Origin: a virus
Strand: one strand, 5' to 3'
Virus record (IMG/VR): IMGVR_UViG_3300036772_000007
Coordinates: 1-25,001 of that record
DNA length: 25,001 nucleotides
In this document: in pieces, positions 20,704-25,001 of the stretch
Layout: every line of letters starts with the position of its first letter
Numbering within the stretch: position 1 is the stretch's first letter
Position numbers and translations under genes: made by a program
The notes under the pieces: generated by a model
The model's database searches: none
What the model was told of the DNA's origin: nothing
Seen by the model: only the letters and a program-made list of their open reading frames with translations

Positions 20704-21580
20704 GCAACATTTACTCCGATTTGAGTTTACAAATAAAAAATCATCATTTGACGGTAGTGGGAATAATAAAATTTCCATTAGCAATATAAAGTCTACCGTT
20801 TCTTTGAATTCAGTCGTAGTGGGAAGGTTGGGGGCTACCGCAGACATTTCACTTTATGGGCTTAGTTTAAAACGAATGTCTGACCTGTCTGGACGCGCTC
20901 AAGGGATTATTACTGATGACCAAGAAATAGATGTTGAAATCTATGCAGATGAATCATTGGTTTTTTCTGGCGGCATGACGGCATCAATCGCTAACATGAA
21001 CGAAATGCCAGAAGGCAGCTTAATGATTTCGGCGACAGCCAACGCCAACCTTCAGCAAATGACAGCCAGTCCTTTTACTGCTCAAGGTTCGCAAAATATA
21101 ACGGATGTAATCAGTTCAATTTGCACCGCAGCCGGATACGAAGTTGCATTCAAAAACTTGAAAGGAATGACGACATCTGGAAGCCCTCATTTTGAAGGGA
21201 GTGTATTCGAGCAGTTGCACCAGGTCTGTTCAGGATATGGCATTTCAATGTCCGTAACGCCTCCAAAAAAGGTGGAGTTCTGGCCGTCATCAGAACAGCG
21301 TGATGATGTAATTCCTTTTATATCCAGAGATTATGGCCTCGTTGGTTATCCGGTTTTTTCTTCTGGAGGTCTGATGTTTCAGACGCAGTATTCATCACTT
21401 CTTAGTATCGGTCGATATATTAATATGAAAACAGATTTGCCATGGGCAAGTGGAACATATCAATTATCGACTGTAAGGCATGAATTATCGTCATGGGTGC
21501 CTGGTGGGTCATGGCATTCAATTTGCACTGCAACCAGAACGCATAAAGACAGAGTTGAGGCTCAGAAAACAAATGGATGA
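20696..21580 (+). CDS. Baseplate hub protein (gp27/Pam3 hub-like), probable TTG start
   Basis: A 294-residue hub that forms the centre of the baseplate under the tube and carries the spike. It has beta-rich early strands (SISNIKSTVSLNSVVV; ADISLYGLSLKRMSDLSG) and DVEIYADESLVFSGGMTASI. A phage-late-control-D-like middle has ITDVISSICTAAGYEV and FEQLHQVCSGYGISMSVTP. Near the end, WASGTYQLSTVRHELSSWVP is the typical G-x-Y-x-[IV]-x-x-[IV]-x-H-x-[LI] closing motif. GAGGAG at 20683-20688 is 7 nt before TTG 20696 but only 1 nt before GTG 20690, so the TTG is favoured. The gene is clearly AT-rich. Confidence 0.82.
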   Translation: MYKQHLLRFEFTNKKSSFDGSGNNKISISNIKSTVSLNSVVVGRLGATADISLYGLSLKRMSDLSGRAQGIITDDQEIDVEIYADESLVFSGGMTASIANMNEMPEGSLMISATANANLQQMTASPFTAQGSQNITDVISSICTAAGYEVAFKNLKGMTTSGSPHFEGSVFEQLHQVCSGYGISMSVTPPKKVEFWPSSEQRDDVIPFISRDYGLVGYPVFSSGGLMFQTQYSSLLSIGRYINMKTDLPWASGTYQLSTVRHELSSWVPGGSWHSICTATRTHKDRVEAQKTNG

Positions 21581-22172
21581 TAATTTATTTTCACCATCCA
21601 GTGCCCAGGTAAGTGAAGCTGAGTCTCTGGAATATATTTTTGAAATGCTAATGTCCGGACTATTCTTTATTGAAATAGCCAGAGTTCAGGCGGTCAGAGG
21701 GGAAGCGCCAAATTTAGTCGTTGATGTTCTTCCTTTGCTTTCAAGAACAGATCGCACTGGCGCGATGATAGCCAATTCGACATTGTACGACCTGCCGGTG
21801 TTCAGGTTGCAGAGAGGCAACAGCGCAATAGTCATGAACCCAATAGTGGGTGACATTGGGATAATTGGGGTGTGTGATCGTGATACATCTTTAATTCGAA
21901 CCAACCTGAAAGAGTCCGTGCCAGGCAGTAAGAGAAAGCACAGTAAATCAGATGCTATTTATTTTGGCGGTATCCTCAATGCCCAGCCTACAGAATATGT
22001 GGAATTCACTGGTTCAGGAATCAATATAAAGTCCCCTAGCACAGTAAACATCAATGGCCTGAAAATCCTTCCAGATGGACGCCTGCAATTAGTCGATGGA
22101 AGCATTGTTGATGCGCACACACATGGTGGAGTGCTACATGGTGGAAGTAACACAGCGCCTTTGGAGCCATAA
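21573..22172 (+). CDS. Baseplate spike protein (Gp138 N-terminal OB-fold type)
   Basis: A 199-residue membrane-piercing spike. Residues about 35-125 match the Gp138-like OB fold: FIEIARVQAVRGEAPNLVVD, YDLPVFRLQRGNSAIVMNPI and VGDIGIIGVCDRD. The C-terminal part has the beta-helical pattern INIKSPSTVNINGLKILPDG, followed by VDAHTHGGVLHGGSNTAPLE. The D-x-H-T-H-G-G motif is the common tip signature of phage spikes, where histidines may hold a metal ion. The ATG at 21573 overlaps the hub stop by 8 nt; the frame is open to 21480, but that lies in hub sequence. Composition is AT-rich like the hub. Confidence 0.88.
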   Translation: MDDNLFSPSSAQVSEAESLEYIFEMLMSGLFFIEIARVQAVRGEAPNLVVDVLPLLSRTDRTGAMIANSTLYDLPVFRLQRGNSAIVMNPIVGDIGIIGVCDRDTSLIRTNLKESVPGSKRKHSKSDAIYFGGILNAQPTEYVEFTGSGINIKSPSTVNINGLKILPDGRLQLVDGSIVDAHTHGGVLHGGSNTAPLEP

Positions 22173-22532
22173 ATGACTTACAGAACCATGCAATTAGATA
22201 CATCAACATGGGATCTAACGCTGGACGGTAACGGGAGCATTGCTATCGCTGATGAGTCCTATTCCGTTGCGCAGGATGTGGCAAGCGCCTGTCTGGTGTT
22301 CTTTGGGGAATGCTATTACGACAACACACTTGGCATCCCCTGGAAGTCAGATGTATTAGGTAAGCGACCAACGCCAAGCTATGTGGCTCAGAAGCTGCAA
22401 ACAGAAGCCAAAAAACTCCCCATTGTTGACCAGGCTATCGCTAACGTCTTTTTCGATAAAAACACCCGGCGCATGCGCGGGACTATCCGCGTCACTGACG
22501 TAAACGGGAATGTAGCGCAGGCAAATTTATGA
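22173..22532 (+). CDS. Baseplate wedge protein (gp25/W-like)
   Basis: A 119-residue protein that probably nucleates the sheath on the baseplate. It has LDTSTWDLTLDGNGSIAIAD, SVAQDVASACLVFFGECYY and DNTLGIPWKSDVLGKRPTPS. It then has a helix and strand ending in VTDVNGNVAQANL. The W-D-x-x-x-D-x-x-G-x-[IL] start, A-[SQ]-D-V-x-x-x-x-x-x-x-G-E-C and G-I-P-W pattern is standard for these proteins. The ATG directly follows the spike stop and the end overlaps the J-like gene by 4 nt. Here the GC content returns to a balanced level, unlike the hub and spike. Confidence 0.87.
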   Translation: MTYRTMQLDTSTWDLTLDGNGSIAIADESYSVAQDVASACLVFFGECYYDNTLGIPWKSDVLGKRPTPSYVAQKLQTEAKKLPIVDQAIANVFFDKNTRRMRGTIRVTDVNGNVAQANL

Positions 22533-23758
22533 CGACACTAACGACCGCTGTTCCGGATGTCACAATTACCGAGAACGGACTCCTGATCCCCGATGTATCG
22601 GACATCCTTTCTGGCCGACTCACGGATATGAGCACAGCACTCGGAGGTGGTGCCAGTCAGTCATTGAGCTCACCACAGGGGCAAATCGCACAGTCAGATA
22701 CTGAAATCATTGCTCAGGTTAACGACAAGTTACTTTGTCTGTTTAACCAGATGAACCCTGATTTCTCAACAGGTAGATTTCAGGATGGAATAGGGCGCAT
22801 CTACTTTCAGGAGCGAATATCAGCACAAGGCACCGTGGTAACAGCAACATGCATTGGTAAGGTAGGCACAACCATCCCGGCAGGTAGCACCGCAGTTGAT
22901 GAGGATGGATATATCTATCAAAGCATAGATAACGCCATTATACCCGCATCAGGCTCGATTGATGTTCAGTTCGTAAACACCACCACCGGCCCAATCGCCT
23001 GCGGTGCCGGAGCACTTAATCAAATTTATCGTTCTGTTCCGGGCTGGGATAGGGTTACCAATGCGAGCCCTGGTGTTGTTGGTGTCGATGTTGAGTCGAG
23101 AATTGCATTTGAAACCCGGCGAAAACAATCTGTTGCAAGAAACAGTCGCAACCAGGACGCATCAACACTGGCTGCCATTCTGGCTACGGAAGGAGTGCTG
23201 GATGCGTATGTTTGGTCCAACCGAACGGCTGCCACTGTCAACAAGGGGTCGACTAATTACCCTGTTCTCGCACACTCGTTGTTTATCTGCGTGTATGGCG
23301 GGGCGGACGCTGATGTCGCCGAGTCAATTTTCCAGACGTATAACCCTGGGGCAAACATGAATGGCGATACGCATTACACCATTTATGACAACATCAACTA
23401 TACGGCACCCTATCCTGAATATGATATGCAATGGCTAAAGGCAACGCCTACCAGAGTATACTTCAACGTTGAAATAGATAGTTCTCTAAATCCCCCTAGT
23501 GATATTACAGCTCAAGTTAAAAACATGATTACAACCGTATTTAATGGTGGCTATGAGGGTATTGGAAAAGCGAGAATTGGAGCGACAATAAATGCAGGTA
23601 AGTATTATGCACCTGTTATATCTATTTCACCGGATTCAGTAGGAATACTTTCCTTGGAGGTTTCACTTGATGGTTCAGTTTATGGCCCCGCGGTGACAAT
23701 GGGGATAGACAAGGTTCCCACAATTCAGGAATCAGATATTAATGTAACATTATCGTAA
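22529..23758 (+). CDS. Baseplate J-like protein
   Basis: Wedge protein of 409 residues linking the hub to the fibre attachment. The N-terminal half has PDVTITENGLLIPDVSDILS, LNQIYRSVPGWDRVTNASPG and ESRIAFETRRKQSVARNSRN. G-W-[DE]-x-[VA]-x-N-x-x-x-x-x-x-G and [ED]-x-R-x-A-F-x-x-R-R are the J signature. AILATEGVLDAYVWSNRTAA follows. The last 100 residues have P-T-x-V-Y-F-N-V-x-[IV] and GKARIGATINAGKY. Composition shifts to AT-rich at about 23450, inside this gene, suggesting a recombination joint ahead of the fibre-side genes. The gene overlaps the wedge gene by ATGA and no frame damage is seen. Confidence 0.92.
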   Translation: MTTLTTAVPDVTITENGLLIPDVSDILSGRLTDMSTALGGGASQSLSSPQGQIAQSDTEIIAQVNDKLLCLFNQMNPDFSTGRFQDGIGRIYFQERISAQGTVVTATCIGKVGTTIPAGSTAVDEDGYIYQSIDNAIIPASGSIDVQFVNTTTGPIACGAGALNQIYRSVPGWDRVTNASPGVVGVDVESRIAFETRRKQSVARNSRNQDASTLAAILATEGVLDAYVWSNRTAATVNKGSTNYPVLAHSLFICVYGGADADVAESIFQTYNPGANMNGDTHYTIYDNINYTAPYPEYDMQWLKATPTRVYFNVEIDSSLNPPSDITAQVKNMITTVFNGGYEGIGKARIGATINAGKYYAPVISISPDSVGILSLEVSLDGSVYGPAVTMGIDKVPTIQESDINVTLS

Positions 23759-23768
23759 GGGATAGAGC

Positions 23769-24407
23769 ATGTGGCAAGACACCGTTCTTACCCAGTACTC
23801 TGCCAGTCAAAAACTCCTATCCATAATTAGCACCTTTGATCAGGCTACCAGCCTTGATGATTTTTCGGATGAGTTTATCACCAGAGTATGGGATTTAATG
23901 ACTTGTGAGACTTACGGTCTTGATGTGTGGGGAAAGATAGTAAATATAAGCAGGTACATCATTGCACCCATTGAAAGTACCTCTTTCGGATTTAGTGAGT
24001 CTGATGATGCAAATCTTGACTATCCAACCCCATTCAATGAATCTCCATTTTTTGGCGGCGTTCAAGAGACGACGAATGTTAGGCTTGGTGATGATGCATA
24101 TCGAACTTTAATCTTATGCAAGGCATTTACAAACATTAGCATTGCGACAATTCCAGAAATTAATAAGTTTCTTAAGATACTCTTTTATGAAAGAGGTCGG
24201 GCCTATTGCGTAAATTATAGAGATATGACAATGGGGATAACATTTGAGTTTGAATTAGCTCCATATGAGGAGTCAATTATGACTAACTATGATGTTGTTC
24301 CCGTTCCCAGCGGTGTACTTATTAATATCAATCAGATCGTGAGTCCATATTTTGGATTCGCTTCAGATGCATATCCATTTAATGATGGAACATTTTACAG
24401 AGAATAA
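23769..24407 (+). CDS. Tail fibre-proximal baseplate protein (DUF2612 family)
   Basis: A 212-residue protein of the DUF2612 type, the functional equivalent of P2 gpI, which connects the J-like wedge and the tail fibre. Landmarks are FITRVWDLMTCETYGLDVWG, KIVNISRYI, FGFSESD and the later LGDDAYRTLILCKAFTNIS. That last stretch is the [DE]-x-x-[YF]-R-x-L-[IL]-x-x-[KR] pattern common to this family. AAGGG lies upstream of the ATG. The gene is AT-rich and follows the J-like gene by 10 nt, with the fibre 2 nt downstream. It looks intact. Confidence 0.88.
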   Translation: MWQDTVLTQYSASQKLLSIISTFDQATSLDDFSDEFITRVWDLMTCETYGLDVWGKIVNISRYIIAPIESTSFGFSESDDANLDYPTPFNESPFFGGVQETTNVRLGDDAYRTLILCKAFTNISIATIPEINKFLKILFYERGRAYCVNYRDMTMGITFEFELAPYEESIMTNYDVVPVPSGVLININQIVSPYFGFASDAYPFNDGTFYRE

Positions 24408-24409
24408 TT

Positions 24410-25001
24410 ATGAATCGTACCGATGCGCCTGTAAAACAATCAACTCCCTTCGCTGTTAATGGTCAGCGCGAACCAATTCTGCCAAATACCCCAGCGGGAG
24501 ATAACACTGCATCCTATCTGGATGGTTTCCCGCCAATCACCATGACCTTGAAGTCGGCCGGTGGGTTACCTCCAAAAGGTCAGGATATGAACCAGATTTT
24601 ATTTGAGCTTTCAGCTCTTGCTCGATGGGCTAGCTCTGGGGCTACAAATAACTGGGATACTGCATTTTCAACTGCCATTGGTGGGTATCCGATGGGCGCG
24701 GTAGTGCTCGGAACAGACGGGCTGACGCAATATAAAAGCACTGTTGATTCAAATACTACAAATCCAAACACAGGTGGTGCTGGTTGGTTCAATTTAACTG
24801 CTGGCTATCTCAAAACCGCAAGCAACCTTGGAGAGATCGCTGCGGCAGGATCAGCAGCAGTTGCTGTAGCTATAGCAAACCTTGGATTAACCGATACTGT
24901 CTCACAGGCAGCGGTCGCTCTGAACCGAACCAGAAATCTCGCTGATTTAAACGACATTCCAGCATCAAGAGGATCGCTTGGACTTAAAGGTGCCGCTCTT
25001 C
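24410..25001 (+). CDS. Tail fibre protein, N-terminal part (cut by window edge)
   Basis: A rightward frame open from the ATG at 24410 to the window end, 197 codons. It starts MNRTDAPVKQSTPFAVNGQR and continues with GLPPKGQDMNQILFELSALA, the typical opening of enterobacterial tail fibres that attaches to the baseplate. Later parts have LGEIAAAGSAAVAVAIANLG and SRGSLGLKGAAL, short fibre-type repeats. It starts 2 nt after the DUF2612 stop, in the expected host-range position. The receptor-binding end and any chaperone are outside the window. Confidence 0.92.
   Translation, partial: MNRTDAPVKQSTPFAVNGQREPILPNTPAGDNTASYLDGFPPITMTLKSAGGLPPKGQDMNQILFELSALARWASSGATNNWDTAFSTAIGGYPMGAVVLGTDGLTQYKSTVDSNTTNPNTGGAGWFNLTAGYLKTASNLGEIAAAGSAAVAVAIANLGLTDTVSQAAVALNRTRNLADLNDIPASRGSLGLKGAAL

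Noticed and set aside
1-25001. CRISPR arrays, tRNA or rRNA genes, insertion sequences, integrase, attachment sites
   Set aside because: No regularly spaced repeats, cloverleaf sequence, transposase or integrase frame was seen; attachment sites cannot be judged without flanking host sequence.

Overview
The window is a late-gene block of a temperate, contractile-tailed (myovirus-type) bacteriophage or prophage of an enterobacterium such as Salmonella or Escherichia. The host assignment is an inference from the lambdoid SAR endolysin and nested Rz/Rz1 spanins, the P22-type Arc/Mnt module, the KilA-N/BRO-N/ORF6N antirepressors and the enterobacterial Shine-Dalgarno sites. No host gene, integrase, attachment site or tRNA is visible, so phage genome and prophage cannot be told apart.

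Layout. 1-1074: lysis cassette (end of an unidentified gene, SAR endolysin, Rz, Rz1) closed by a terminator. 1101-2937: accessory stretch with a structured leader, a KilA-N protein, a small unknown gene, two tandem terminators, a putative head-fibre protein and another small gene. 2940-10322: packaging and head genes (small and large terminase, DUF1073 portal, Mu F-like head protein, DUF2213 protease/scaffold, cement protein, DUF2184 major capsid protein and a small conserved protein). 10326-12057: head completion, neck and tail terminator. 12054-16437: DUF3383 sheath, DUF3277 tube, a tail assembly chaperone with an apparent programmed -1 frameshift, and a short tape measure carrying a lytic transglycosylase domain.

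16421-19567: an accessory island inside the tail operon. It holds a leftward secreted protein of unknown function and a module resembling the P22 immI region. That module has a leftward Mnt-like repressor, a rightward 53-residue Arc-like repressor, three shared operator-like repeats, a BRO-N protein, and an ORF6N antirepressor whose start region seems to be covered by a short antisense RNA. 19568-25001: compact baseplate and tail tip (Dit-like protein, plug, hub, spike, gp25-like wedge, J-like protein, DUF2612 protein) and the start of a tail fibre cut by the window edge.

How it works together. The structural genes are tightly packed, with many ATGA or TAATG junctions, as expected for one long late transcript. 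Terminators inside this run (near 7207, 17303 and 19535) suggest late transcription depends on antitermination, or that gene dosage is set by partial termination. The immI-like island would have its own promoters and could act from the prophage state to control immunity.

The signals most worth a second look are the frameshift site at 14375-14434, the candidate Sar-like antisense RNA at 18661-18741, the duplicated GGTACTC inverted repeat inside the BRO-N gene, the operator cluster at 17695-17768, and the internal scaffold start at 7926. All family names come from recognising sequence patterns; no database search was run.
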